Positions 12,717-24,603 of a DNA stretch of 64,000 nucleotides are shown here, piece by piece (within the stretch, counting starts at the first letter, position 1; each line of letters opens with the position of its first letter). A program made the position numbers and the translations under genes. The notes under the pieces were generated by a model. That model had not been told where the DNA came from. It made no database searches and saw only the letters and a list, made by a program, of their open reading frames with translations. The DNA is taken from NCBI GenBank assembly GCA_020746105.1, contig CM036632.1:8664001-8728000 (forward strand). The letters run 5' to 3'. The DNA comes from Trogon surrucura (Eukaryota > Chordata > Aves > Trogoniformes > Trogonidae).

Positions 12717-13722
12717 ATGAAAACCTACCCAGCCATTGGTTTCTTCCTCCTCTTCGTGATCAGCTATGGCTCTTCTGAAAACTCGAGTACGTCTAGAGGG
12801 TGCGGACTGGATCTTCTCCCTCAGTACGTGTACCTGTGTGACCTGGATGCCATTTGGGGAATAGTCGTGGAGGCCGTTGCGGGGGCAGGCGTGCTGACCA
12901 CGTTACTGCTGATGCTGATTTTGCTGGTGAGGCTGCCCTTCATCAAGGACAAAGAGAAGAAGACCCCCCTGGGAATGCACTTCCTCTTCCTTTTTGGGAC
13001 TCTCGGACTGTTTGGGCTGACATTTGCTTTCATCATCCAGGAAGATGAAATGGTGTGCTCCACCCGAAGGTTTCTGTGGGGAGTTATCTTTGCTTTGTGC
13101 TTCTCGTGCTTGCTTGCTCAAGCCTGGAGACTTCGCAGATTAGTTCGACATGGGAAGAGTCCATCAGGCTGGCATCTGGCTGGTGTGGCCATCTGCCTGA
13201 TGCTCGTTCAGGTCATTATTGCAACCGAGTGGTTAATACTGACAATTGTCAGAGATAACAAGTTGGCCTGCAGCTACGAACCCATGGATTTTGCTATGGC
13301 TTTGATTTACGTTATGTTCCTGATGGTGTTTACCATGGGATTTTCTCTTTTCACACTCTGTGGAAAGTTTAAGAAATGGAAGAAAAATGGAGTATGCCTC
13401 ATTATAACACTTTTTTTTTCCATTCTGATTTGGGTAGCGTGGATGACTATGTACCTCTTTGGTAATGCCGAGCTAAAGAGAAGAGACAAATGGAGTGATC
13501 CCACTCTTGCTATTGCACTGGTGTCCAGTGGTTGGGTGTTTGTTATTTTTCATGCCATCCCAGAGGTCCACTGTACCATCCTTCCATCACAGCAGGAAAA
13601 CACACCCAATTATTTTGATACTTCACAGCCAAGGATGCGTGAAACTGCTTTTGAGGAAGATATACAGCTTCCTCGGAGCTACATGGAAAATAAAGCCTTT
13701 TCAATGGATGAACATAATGCAG
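12717..13722 (+). CDS. GPRC5B: GPRC5B coding exon 1 (main exon)
   Basis: This exon encodes residues 1-335 and the first base of codon 336, covering the entire seven-helix domain and most of the tail. The acceptor is at 12707-12708 (exon begins 12709) and the donor is GCAG|GTAAGA after 13722. Reading on past the donor gives only five more codons (GKNLL-type tail) before a stop, so the unspliced frame of 340 codons is not the real protein end. Confidence 0.95.
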
Positions 13723-16700
13723 GTAAGAATTTACTGTAGAGGACTATATTTTTTCTGTAGTAGCCAAGAAAATATTCTATATGAGACATCTTTCAGGTGT
13801 TCAAAAGAAGGGCCATTATGAATGCTGTAATATGCACACTGCATATCGTTCCTTTTAACAATTTTCATAAAGATATCACCTAGTGGGAGGAAAAGTGAAA
13901 AAAAAAATGCAATACATAAAATACATATGTTTGGTTAAAATGATTCCTCTGCATTCTTATGTTTTTCTTTCATTGCAAAATTGAACAATTTCAAGTGCAA
14001 AGCCAGCACGGAAAGTAAAAAATAATCACTGTGGAATAAACACCATCCTTTTTTAAAGGAGTTTACATGACATTTTTTGTCATCAGTTAACAACATTTAA
14101 TATGAAGTATTTTCCAAAACTCCAAGAAAAAGATAAAGTGCTCTATGTTACAAAACGTTCAGCCTCTTGAGCCACAAAATAATTATTATTAATTATATTT
14201 CCATTAAAATGGGATTTAGTGCCACTTTAGTGACACTGTGGGGGGGAAAAAATGCTAAGTGGCGCGTAGACAAGTTCAAAGACAGTCTTTGTTCTGAAAC
14301 CTTTAGCAGCTGAACAGAGTATGCACAGACAGGTCTCAAGGTAATGGTTGATTTCCTTGTCCAAGCTGTTCGGTGACACAGAACAATGTGAGAGATGACA
14401 CATCATTAAAATCTGCAATGAAAGTGTTTTGGGGTGATTACTGAAAGGACCAGCAATGACTGGTTGCTTAAGAGATCCAAACCATTGTTGAATGTTTAAC
14501 AAACATCAGAAAATACACGGGGATGCTTATGTGACCAGCAATGGGAAGCAGGAGCGCGATGGTGTTCCGTAGTGCAGGCTGCAGTCTGGTGCTGTCCCCC
14601 AGCTGGACAAAGGGTTTTGTTACTATTCTCACTGCTTTTTATTCACTCTAACTGAGAAGAGGACGTTGGAATCCCAGCCAATAGTTGTCCCATTGCTTTG
14701 GCAGCCCTCAGGAGAAGGCTTGGGGCATATTGTCCAGGCACTTCACCTTCCTATTCATCTTCATGTACCTTTGGTCTATATCCAGAGGAAACATCAAATG
14801 CAGTGGAAACCAGATGTGGAGGAAGACAGCACTCTTGTTTGGCACAGCATTAGGTCAGGAAGGTGTTCTTCCTCCAAGTGTTTTAGCAGAAGTTTAAAGG
14901 TCTCCTCCTAGTATGGAAGCTTTGAACAGAAAGGAATTAACTTCTGTAAGTATATACCAAGGGCAGTCATAAAACAAAATAATTTCCATGGATAAAAGAA
15001 TGGATGTTTATTACTAACATTCTAGTACAACAGAGGCAGCTTTTTTTTTTTTTTTTATGTTCTCCATCCCTTATTAAATTAATTTCATAGTCAGGTAGCT
15101 GCAGTGGCTTCAGTGGAGCTATTTCTGACTAAGGCAGATCTAAGAACAAAATTTGATCTATCATTCTGTATTATTCTCATTCATGCATACATTTTAAAAA
15201 AGAGCTGGAAGCTCCTTTTTTATCTAATCATTTAGTGATTAAGTTTTAACTTATATTAAGTTGATTAAGCATGATAGCTACAAAATCATTATAGTGGCTA
15301 TTATAGTGCCATTTATGTTCTGGTTTAATCTATCTGAATGTTATGCAATACAATACAGAATAGATTTCCTTATCTGATACCCTTATTAATATTTATCATA
15401 ATAAATGCATGTCATTCCTGTTCCTATGGCATTTGGGAGAAGGATTTGTACATTTTTAATAAATCAAAACAGATTGATTGTTCCTTTGGAGCGGTTCTTT
15501 AAATACAAATGTATGACAATGGGGTTTGGAAACAAAACTTACTAGTATGGTAGAGACTTAACATAAATACAGTTAATAATATTCAAGTCACATATGATGG
15601 ATGCTGAAGTGTTAATTTAAGCCAGATCGCTGTCAGTGGGTAAGCACCTGGAGTCTATTAGCCATTGGCTCTCTGCAGGTATGTAGAGAATGTTCTCTTC
15701 TTTTATTCATTTAATTAACCACCTTTTATTCATTTAATTAACCACCATTCAAGAATTCACCATTAAGAGTTTAGAAATTAAAGGAAGGGTGCTTTCTTCA
15801 GTTATAATTAAGAATGATGTTTAAGAATCTAAGATCTACTAGTTGTAAAATTTTGGAAGACATGATAACCAGAAAACACTCCTCAGTTCCCTGACTGTAG
15901 CATTTGTTTTAATAAGTAGTTAGCTGTAATTAGGAAGCGTGCTTGCATAAACATATTTTCCATTAATTCTTGCTATTTGCATTAATACTTATATATTCCA
16001 TAATGCATTAATATTTCCAATTAACATAGCCATTTAGTAATTTTGCTCTTTTTTCTTTCTTTTTCTAAAAAATATTTTAAGCAGCATTTTAAGAATCTGA
16101 ACAACCTTTAAAGTATAGGTTGAAACAAGCATATGTTCTGCTAGTTTCCCTCTGTCTTAGCAAAATGTAGCTCTAAGTTATACATAACAAGAACTGATCT
16201 ATTCCAAGAACATCATTAAGCAGTAATAAAGCAAAACTATTTTAAAGTCATTTATTAAAACTATTTTAAAGTCACTTACTTAAATATCATTTAAACAACA
16301 TTCTAATCTGGGGTTTTAATATTCATATGATGGGTAGGTTGAAATATCTATTTTAAAGAGTTATTTTCATACCTATGTCTTGTAAAAAAGTTAGTAAAGT
16401 ATTTAGAAACCCTGGAAAAAGGCAACTTAAATCAGTTCTCAGTGTTTCTCTGGAAGTGCAACGCACAGTGCTAGGGCAACTTCGGTATCGCAAAGAGAAT
16501 TTGCCTTATACATGAAAATCTACATGAAATGTCGAATGCTACAGCTGTCAAGACACCCAAGCCTAAGCAGCTCTGGTACTCACTGAATTTCATGTAGTAA
16601 CTTTTACTACTACAAGTCACCTTTGGAGCCAATGCCTAAAACCAAATTTCACAAAATTAAAAATGGGTGTTAAAAGGAGACTTTGACCCGACATTTGCTC

Positions 16701-19700
16701 AGGTCTTCTTCACGCTGTATTTTTTAACCGACACGTACTCTAGACAAGGAGATTTATTTAATAGTAATGAAAAAAGTACAAAGAAAAATGTTAAAACTGG
16801 TATAAAAAACCCCAAACAAAAGAAACACCAAAATAAAACCAAAATGTTGTCCACAAGTTTTGTCTCTGATTCTCAGGTTAAAAGAATTTTAGACTTACTG
16901 CAATAATGGGGAAAGAAAATTAAGTAATAAAAAATTGAATATACTGTCTCTTTAAGATATCATTGAAATAACCATGGAAATTTTGTGTAAATATTTTGTG
17001 TAAATGTGCAAATATTTTAATGATAGTGTGCATTACAAAGAGATTTTTTTTAATGTGTGCTAGCAAATACCAGTGCAATCATTTATTTAACACACAATAA
17101 GAAGTCAAACTACACAGAAAGAGTAATACTGACCCTGAGATGCTTAAATGTAAAACAAAAAGTTCATAGTTTTCATCTTTTATTTTTCCCAGTGTTCTGC
17201 AAAAATATCTAATCTTAAAATACAAAGCAAGTCAGGGTCTGTGTGTATTTGAAGTCAACAACTGAGCATTTGCAGAGCTGGACTTCAATATTTTCGTGCT
17301 GAATCAATGCTGTTCTTCATCTCTGTGCGCGACTGCCCAGGAGAGGAGGAGCAGCAGTGGGCAGAGAACAGCCTGTGGAGGTCGGATACACTGAAATCTT
17401 GTTCCTCACCGCGCAACTGTATTAAATCCTGGCTTCAGGAAAGTCTGTGCTGAAATTCCTGTAAACTTCGGCTCATTCAGCATTTCAGCCAGAGAATGGA
17501 GAGTTATAATTTGAATTAAATCTAAGAGAAATTCTTGCCCCAGGTGCCTGAGCCAGGCATGTTTCTATTTACCAGCTCACAGAGGAGTATTGCCCGTTGT
17601 AACCGTGCAAGCGGCGTGGATAAGTGAGCTCTGTTCCCTGGCCACATCTGAATTCTGTGAAGCCTTTATTCGCTGCTGAAGTAAAAAGAGAGTTTGTATG
17701 TGCCAATCCCCTGACTGGTTTAGAGATAAAAAAGCATATCCCTAACTGTGCACGTTTCTCATTCAGAATATACATCTTGAATCCAAACTTAAGCTAAAGT
17801 TGATGCAGGGACTGATGTATTTCTGGTATAAACATTCAGAAGGATGATCAGTATCTTCTCTTTTGCTTCAGTCATTTTCCATGTTTAAGCTATTCGAAAG
17901 CAATATTTACTTCATATTTCTAGTTTCTCAGAGTAAATATAATCTGAAACATCTGGAAAATCCTCATACGCTAGTCATGCTGAAGTAATGCTCCGGGGGG
18001 TTGTGAGCATGCTTACTGGCTCGAGCGATGTTTTGGATCCCTGTGCTCCCAGTTCAATATGTAATAGCATTTTACTTAACCCCACGGTCTCCAGACCAAC
18101 ACAGTAAGCACTTTGCAAAATACATTGTGCAAGATACGTCAGAGGTTCAGCGATTGAAGGCATTTAACTCCTGTCGAAACGAGACTAAGCAAACTGTAAA
18201 AATTCGGTTCCAATTTTTTTTTTCCCCCATTCCACAGCAAACGGTTTATTTTATGTAAAACTGATTCTTCTTGAGATCCATCCTCAACTCTGTAAGAAAA
18301 ACCACTGTTCAGAAGCAGTGTGAAAACTGACGGGGCAGCACAAAAGTTAATAGCAAAGTTCTCAATAACTAATCTTAATTTTTTATGGTTGCAAAGGAGG
18401 TGTGCAGCATCATGTTCCTAAGAACGATCTCTCTTTTCTAAACACAGCACTAAGAACGGCAGGATTTCGAAACGGCAGTTTGGGAAGCCGACCTAGTGCT
18501 CCTTTTAGAAGCAATGTTTATCAGCCAACTGAGATGGCAGTTGTGCTAAATGGTGGGACTGTAAGTATCAAAATGTGATGATTTAAGAAATCTTTGATAT
18601 GCACTGACATATACAGCCACTGCTAATGGAAAAATCTGCTTTTAGCTTATTCACAGCAGGGGGGAAAGCTATAAATGAAAATTCGGGCAGCAAGTATGCA
18701 TGTAATGCTTCCCTTACCTCTAGAAAAGATGCAATTACAAAGTGTTTTGCATTTCTCTACTTGGCCATTCACATTTGCAGTGTAGCTTGAGTGAACCAAT
18801 TATTTGGTGAGACTACATATTCAATGGCCCTTTCAAGTTAAATTTGTTCTAAGGTATTTTAGGTAACTATTAAGTGATACAATTTCTAAACTGATTTTTT
18901 TTCAAGATGATGTGAGTCACACAAATGTTTACAGGCTAGTATATTAAATAAGAATCATTGCTGCAGGATAGTGGTGGTCTCCTTTTTCTTGCAAAATGTA
19001 CGTAATTCTTTGTAAGTAAGTTACAGATGTGTACGTCTCTGGGAAACAGATTCATCAGAGAGGTATATAGAATATTTTAATATTAATAGGATTGATTTTT
19101 TCTTTCTTAGACAATAGTTTGGCATGCCGTTCTTTGATAGACCTGCTTTCTGCAGCCTGGCTGTTGTAAGAATGGCTTAGTGACCTTCTGCCAAACAGGC
19201 TTTCCAAACGTTTTTCACATGATGTGTAATTTGCACTTGAAGACATTTCATATAGCAGGCATGCTGCTGAAAAAGAATTTTCATCCCCATATTTTTCATG
19301 CATACCTACATGCTTCTTAAAAATCTACCCATGAGCCAGTTTATACTCATGTGAGTTGGGTTTTCTTTACTTTGAATCATGAGCTGATTCCATAACTCAA
19401 CCTCTACATTTAAAACAAAATAACATGAGCTGATGGCAGCTCTCTTTCTAAGTAAAGTTTTGGTTCATTCTGGTGAACAAGAGGGACTAGATATAAGGAT
19501 TTTCCTGTGGGAGTAAGACAGTGGGAAACATATGAACATGAATAAATTGAAAAAGGCTTGTGCTTTGCTGTCAGTGATGAACAGCATCCTCCTGATGTTT
19601 GGATTCATCTGTGCCTGATGACTGGACCCATCTATGGCTACGTTTTCTGATACCAAAATATGCAGCTCAGAGAAAAGGCAGTTTATGGATGAGCAGCTAG

Positions 19701-20033
19701 AGAATTTGGTTTGGGTGGGTTTGTCTGGTTGGTTTGTTTTGCTTTCATTTGAGATGGACACAAAGCTTAATGGAGAACATCAGAGAGTAAAATGAGAGAT
19801 TAATGTGTATATGCAGCAATGGATTTTACAGAGAGGTAAATGTACTGTACGGGTGGAAGATGAGCTTCTTTGTATCACTTAGCTCTGCAACTAGTGTCAG
19901 GAAAGCTGTCATGTACACATAGCATGATAACACTGATTTTTGAACAGACTAGATGTCTCAGTTACAGGTTTATTATCCTTATTTGCAGATACCAACTGCT
20001 CCGCCAAGTTACACTGGACGACACCTCTGGTGA
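12717..20033 (+). CDS. GPRC5B: GPRC5B, orphan class C G-protein-coupled receptor (3 coding exons)
   Basis: The joined exons 12717-13722, 18448-18560 and 19989-20033 give 387 codons and a stop with consistent phases (1006, 113 and 45 nt). The protein is the family C group 5 receptor B (RAIG2 type), a plasma-membrane receptor without the large ligand-binding domain of other class C receptors. Visible features are a hydrophobic signal-like start (residues 6-18), an N-glycosylation site at N22, a short cysteine-bearing ectodomain (C29, C41), seven hydrophobic segments (roughly 46-72, 86-107, 117-135, 150-173, 190-213, 223-245, 262-282) and a conserved cytoplasmic tail with NTPNYFDTSQPRMRETAFEE. 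The C-terminus ends TGRHLW as in mammals. As I remember the human protein (403 residues), the difference is 8 extra N-terminal residues plus a duplicated 8-residue GSLGKRPS unit that is single here. The start at 12717 is chosen because only 8 bases separate it from the acceptor. Confidence 0.97.
15701..15746. repeat. Perfect 23-bp tandem duplication
   Basis: The unit beginning TTTTATTCATTTAATTAACC is present twice head to tail, at 15701-15723 and 15724-15746, with no mismatch. Each unit carries a TTAATTAA homeodomain-type site, so the duplication doubles that site. Confidence 0.9.
16233..16280. repeat. Near-perfect 24-bp tandem duplication
   Basis: The unit AAAACTATTTTAAAGTCA plus TTTATT (16233-16256) is followed directly by a second copy (16257-16280) that differs only in its last bases (CTTACT). 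Confidence 0.8.
18448..18560 (+). CDS. GPRC5B: GPRC5B coding exon 2
   Basis: The exon has 113 nt between acceptor CACAG (ends 18447) and donor GTAAGT (18561). Completing the codon G|CA gives alanine, then ALRTAGF...NGSLGSRPSAPFRSN and YQPTEMAVVLNGGT, the conserved cytoplasmic tail of GPRC5B. Phase runs from 1 to 0. A single GSLGxRPS unit is present. Confidence 0.95.
18561..19988 (+). other. GPRC5B: GPRC5B intron between coding exons 2 and 3
   Basis: About 1.4 kb from GTAAGT to TTTGCAG at 19988. It is AT-rich and holds no feature I can support. Confidence 0.85.
19989..20033 (+). CDS. GPRC5B: GPRC5B last coding exon
   Basis: Fifteen codons, IPTAPPSYTGRHLW and TGA, follow the acceptor TTTGCAG (ends 19988). 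The short C-terminal peptide matches the conserved end of vertebrate GPRC5B. The exon continues into the 3' UTR. Confidence 0.95.
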   Translation: MPTAPPSYTGRHLW

Positions 20034-20689
20034 AAGGCTGTAGGCTGTAGAGAATAAGAATCCTTGTTGCAGATGTTGTTCCCTGGCAGTGTGTCTTTGA
20101 GGGAGGAATCCATGACAGTACCAGAAAAAAAGCAACAAAACATCCAGGAGCTTTCGAAATCCTACAGAGGATTTTGTCTAAATGTGAACACCGTTGAACT
20201 GATAATTGCAAAAACAAAATCGTAAAACTGAATCTAATTTAAAATAGAAGTAGGCAGATCCTAAATTGAAAGAGGGGGATGTTGTATTCTGAAATGTAAG
20301 ATACTCTCTCGTCTGTAACTAGTGTGTGAGGCAAGCCTGGTTTTGCTGGTTGCCAGTTGCTTGCAAAATACCCTCCTCTCACCTAAACTTAATTAATGTT
20401 GCCACAAGAGATTGCCACTACAGTATGAAATATGCAGGATTTCTTTCCATTTTGCTCCTTTTCCCTTCATTTCAAACGTCATGAGAAGTACCTTGTTTGC
20501 TTCATTATCTAGCTGTACTGTACAGTCACGTAGCAGCATCACGCGTAGTCAAGCTTCGTCCCTCTGTGGCAGCTAAACTAGCATTACGCTCTAGGCTGAT
20601 ACCCTTCTCTTTACAAAGCTGGCGCAGGAAACGCAGTTCTGGAGGGGTGAAAGGCTTTTGCATGTTTCATGCGACTTACAGTTTCTTGA

Positions 20690-21080
20690 GGCCAAGGAAA
20701 AAAGCGTAGGTGCAGCACAGAGGCGCTCTCATCGCCGCGTGGGGTCGATTCCCCATGATTCCAGCCTCAGCCCCGAGTGTGAGCAGAGAGCCGCGAGCTC
20801 TCACTTCTCCTACAGCTGAAACCACGAAGCGAAACTTTGGAGGGATATACTTTTGCAGAGACGTAGCTGGGGAGAGAACGTGACGCGAGGTTTCCAGAAG
20901 GCGTTGGGTGCGATGACGGATGAAAGGCAACGCGCTGTCCTGCCCGAGGCAGCCCGGCGCGTTGGGCCGGTGTCACGAGCAGAGGAGCGGTGGCCGCCCC
21001 GCAGGGCTGCCCCCTTCCCGGAGAAGCTCGGCAGCAGATGGGGTCAGGACCTCCCTGTGAATCCCTGTTCCCATGAGTCG
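20690..21080. promoter_or_regulatory. Small CpG-rich patch downstream of the GPRC5B stop
   Basis: CpG density rises sharply here, in otherwise AT-rich DNA, with clusters such as CATCGCCGCGTGGGG, GTGACGCGAGG and CCCGGCGCGTTGGGCC. It contains a 78-codon frame (20853-21089) with no recognisable similarity. It may be a CpG island within the 3' UTR or a promoter for another transcript. Confidence 0.4.
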
Positions 21081-21666
21081 TCCCCTTGACTGCAGTTGTT
21101 TGTGCATTTAAATGTGGTTGTGCATTTTAGTGCCTAGCTCGTAGAATCTCCATGCTGGAGGTGGTTTGTTGTTGTTTTTGGTTGTTTAAGGTGGTTTCTT
21201 CCCTACTTCCTCCCTTCCACGTTTTTTGAGTTGATATAAGGCAGACTTTCTCAAAGCTTTTTATCTTTGTTTTCTCCAGGTTATTTAAAAGGTTCCCATT
21301 GCCCATTGTTTGTGCCATGGTTTTTCATTCTGTTTAAGCAATCATTCCTTTATTTAACATTTAATACATATCGGACATTGAAAACATCATTGTATCCTCA
21401 CTGTTTGGCCAATGTTAATCGCAGCTTTCCTCGATACTAAAAGCTAATTGTTTTTACTTGAGGGCATAGGAAACATATAACAATTAAACTTTGCATATGC
21501 TGTAATAAAAATATATATTTTCAAACTAAAAAAATATAATGTACAAATAACTTAGTAGCTTCACAGAAAGAAGTTACTTGCTGTATACTGCAAAAGAAAG
21601 ACAAGCTTTTTATTTTTCAAGAGTCTTCCTGATTCTTCATGTACCTCCATTTCTACTGAATTAGGA

Positions 21667-21758
21667 ACCTAGTCCTGCAGACTTGTACTCCCATGAGTAG
21701 TCCCATCGACACTAGTAGGTCTACATACAGGTACAGAGGCTGCAAGACCAGTCCCTAA
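21667..21758. repeat. Imperfect palindromic repeat fossil
   Basis: CCTAGTCCTGCAGACTTGTAC near the left end pairs imperfectly with GTACAGAGGCTGCAAGACCAG near the right end, and 'CATGAGTAGTCCCAT' lies in the middle. This wording is typical of an old palindromic DNA repeat common in amniote genomes ('...CCTGCA...ACT...CATGAGTAGTCCCAT...'). Confidence 0.5.
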
Positions 21759-22413
21759 GTGTTGCACACAGATATGTATGTGTATATATATATATGGAAA
21801 AAAATATATATTGCCATTCTTGCCATGATCATCTTATGAGGTTTTATTTCAAAGCCTTTCTCTTCCAGAAGCACTGTTTTTCTGTCATGCACGAGTAAAG
21901 GAGCATGTTAGCTCCCCCCTGCCCTTCCCTCCTTGAGGCAAAGGAAGCATGTGCTTGTTTTAAGGATTGCTTATTTTATTTTCTAAGTAACTAGGTGGCC
22001 TTAGTAACCACGTAGGGTAGGGGTGGATATTGCATGCTATCCAGCGACTTAGAAATACATTTTGCTTGTTTTAAGCAAAGCTTTGCTCAAGTAAGATAGT
22101 ATTTAAGATGATAGTTACCCAGAAGATGCATCATTTGGAACAATAAAAAAAACCTATTACCTTGCCTGCAGAATTTTGCTTTTAAAAAACCATTAAAAAT
22201 ACCCTCATAAAACTCTATTGTAAAAACATATAAGATGACCATGGCATAAATGGTAGGACAACTTTCTTTTTAAAAGTTTATCATGCTACAACCAAGATTT
22301 ATGAATTATGATACACATTTTACAGACCTTGGACAAAACCTGTACAAGATATAGTTATCTTAAGAAACATTTTTTTTCTTTTTCTAGATGTGACTGAATT
22401 GATAAATAGAGTT

Positions 22414-22559
22414 CCCAATCCTGCTCCTGATGAAGTTGTTTGGAAATTGAGGCCTTATGCAAAGATATGGCCGGATCCTACAAACTGCTACTCACGTGAC
22501 TAATCACACTGGGTTAGTCACGTGGACTATTTGCAAAAATAAAAATCAGCAGGATTGGG
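22414..22559. repeat. Nested palindromic repeat fossil with perfect hairpins
   Basis: Outer arms CCCAATCCTGCT (22414-22425) and AGCAGGATTGGG (22548-22559) are exact reverse complements. Inside, CACGTGACTAA (22493-22503) and TTAGTCACGTG (22514-22524) are also exact, around a 10-base loop. It resembles the palindromic DNA element seen at 21.67 kb. It lies inside the predicted GPRC5B 3' UTR, so the transcript could fold here. Each inner arm carries a CACGTG E-box. Confidence 0.65.
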
Positions 22560-23563
22560 TTTAATTTGTGGTGGTGAAAGTGTGGCGCTAGATTAGGAGG
22601 GTCTTTATTTTCCAACTTTATACAATAAGTAATAAGCAACTTTTTTTTTTTTTTGTAAGTCACTAGTCTGTGATGTAAAATGCCCCAAATAAAACTGTAA
22701 TTGAAGAAAGGCACCTTTATGTTAACTTATATTTTTGTTACAGTAAACAAATTGTTTACTTTTGCCTTTTATGAAAGTTATCTAGAATGTAGAGCATCTG
22801 TGAACAACATAATAAGTAAGTAAGCACAAGCCTTTCGCAGTTCAGTTAATTCTAATTAGCTTTTATACTATAAAAGCTACTCTGTTGTCCCCTGATGGTT
22901 ATGTGCTCATGGTGTTTCCATGCAGAAAAATGAAATCGTAAAGCATCTGGAAAAAATATTACCGAAACAAGATTTATAACTGGCTTTTGGTCAATGGCTG
23001 GAAAAATGTTCAAAGCCATACTTGACAAATCCTGTCCTGCTTTCAGATGAGGGTGTTCGACACCTGCCGGAAAATATGTAGCAGCTTCAGCAGGACACCC
23101 TCAACACGTACGGCTGTTTCTTAAACAAGGTACATGAAATACTACAGAACTAGATGTTTCTGGTTTTAGTCTAAACACGGGCATCTCGGCTGGCTTTGCT
23201 TGAGCTTGATGCCTGGGGTCTAACCAAAGGCCTTGCAAAAGGGAGCATTGTAGCTTTTATAATAAAACAATTGGACTATTCTACCAACTGACAGGATTAC
23301 AAAGCAGGTGCTTTTTATTAATTGATGAGAGCTAAAGCTCATTTTTGATAGATAATATATATTTATTAAATGTATTAATGTGTGTTTTATAACGTACCCT
23401 TTTTTCCGCTGATTGTTGCATACTGGTATCTTACTAAGTACATCTTTAAAGGATTTTCAAGACAATCAATGTGTACCATGATGACTGTACATAAGTATAC
23501 AAAACTACAAAGGTTGTAAGGCATGGGCAAATGTTTTATTTTCAAAATGCTGTTCTTAACAAG

Positions 23564-23569
23564 AATAAA
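23564..23569 (+). terminator. GPRC5B: Candidate poly(A) signal of GPRC5B
   Basis: AATAAA is followed within about 30 bases by a TGGTTGTGTT element suited to cleavage. It is the most distal good signal before the gene-poor region; earlier signals could serve shorter forms. Confidence 0.45.
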
Positions 23570-24562
23570 GGCTTTACTATTTACTTACAATGGTTGTGTT
23601 AACTTGGTGTTAAAATCCACCTAAAATTTTTTCCATTACAGTAAAGTAATGGTGCTGCAGACAGCATTGGCCTGAGCTGGTAGCAAAGGTGCAATTCTGC
23701 AATATTCAGCTCAACTAAACTTGAGGAAACCAGCTCCTAGAGGCCAGGGCCACATTCTTCCACCTTTGGTCACACTCCCACATTTACCCTTAGCTCTGGC
23801 ACCTGTCAAACCCATGGTGAGCCAGTCAAGGAGCCGAGCAGCCAAACTCTTAATGCTACAAGTAATTTATTTTTTTGTTCCAGTTGGCTCAGCAATTTTC
23901 TCTGCTGGCTCAATTGCTTGGGCATGTGAAAAGGAGGGGATAGGATCATATAGCTGGGCTTGAAGAATGTTTTTTTCCTCAGATGGTTCGGTTTTCCTGA
24001 TCTGGTGCATAATTTCTAATTATGAAATTATAAAGGGCTAAATAAGACCATTCTTGACAAGACTGAGTTAAAATATAACGAAGGCTCCTTAACTGGGAGC
24101 CCAATCTGATTTTTATTCTATTTGCACCTTATGTAAGTAAGTACACATACACAAGATCGCTGAAAACGCTATCGCTGTGATCTTGATTTTACATTTTTTC
24201 AGCACGTGGACTAAGTGAAGTCAAAAGGGTCTTTGACTTTTTTCCCCTTTGGAAATGCAGAGCAACCCTAGCTCTCATTGCCTTCGGCTGGAGTTGCAGA
24301 GGCTCGGCATTTCTGGAAATCACACTGTTATGGACAGAGCCTGGATTTGTGTACGTTGTCAGAGCTCTGCAGAACACAGTAAAGCTACTCCCATGTATGA
24401 AGATTTTTGCCTTAGTTTTAACGCTTGCCTACATGTGGGTGTAACCCCATTTATTTCATCCAGGGTTTTGTCCCTGTCAGAAAAGCCTGCAAGTGAGCAT
24501 CCAAGAACACAAGACAAACACAGACTCAACATTTTTAGCTAAAAGTGCACAATGGCATCTGT

Positions 24563-24603
24563 TCTAATGGAATTGTGCTGACTTACACCAGGACTGTATG
24601 TCT
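24563..24603 (+). repeat. Possible old amniote interspersed repeat fragment
   Basis: CTAATGGAATTGTGCTGACT followed by TACACCAGG resembles the common amniote repeat phrase 'CAATGGAATTATGCTGATTTACACCAG'. It is short and diverged. Confidence 0.35.

Larger units (their letters stand above)
13723..18447 (+). other. GPRC5B: GPRC5B intron between coding exons 1 and 2
   Basis: It runs from GTAAGA to the acceptor AACACAG at 18447. It is AT-rich, with a TAAT/ATTA-dense segment at about 15.1-16.4 kb that includes two short tandem duplications (15701-15746, 16233-16280) and an ATTTGCAT octamer at 15975-15982. No coding exon was recognised. Confidence 0.8.
20034..23590 (+). other. GPRC5B: Probable GPRC5B 3' UTR
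   Basis: About 3.5 kb without coding signal follow the stop. Several AATAAA-type signals occur (for example 22689-22694 and 23564-23569). The last, followed by a T/GT-rich stretch, is the best candidate for the end of the transcript. The segment contains a small CpG-dense patch (20.69-21.08 kb) and two palindromic repeat fossils (21.67 and 22.41 kb). The 3' end is inferred, not proven. Confidence 0.5.

Noticed and set aside
13723-13739. Read-through end of the 340-codon GPRC5B frame
   Set aside because: It extends past a consensus donor; the two downstream exons restore the conserved C-terminus.
20853-21089. 78-codon frame in the CpG patch after GPRC5B
   Set aside because: No recognisable domain or splice context; explained by local GC content.
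22388-22503. Apparent acceptor TTTTTCTAG followed by ATG and a frame ending at TGA
   Set aside because: The frame stops after one codon (ATG TGA) and the sequence is a palindromic repeat fossil, not an exon.
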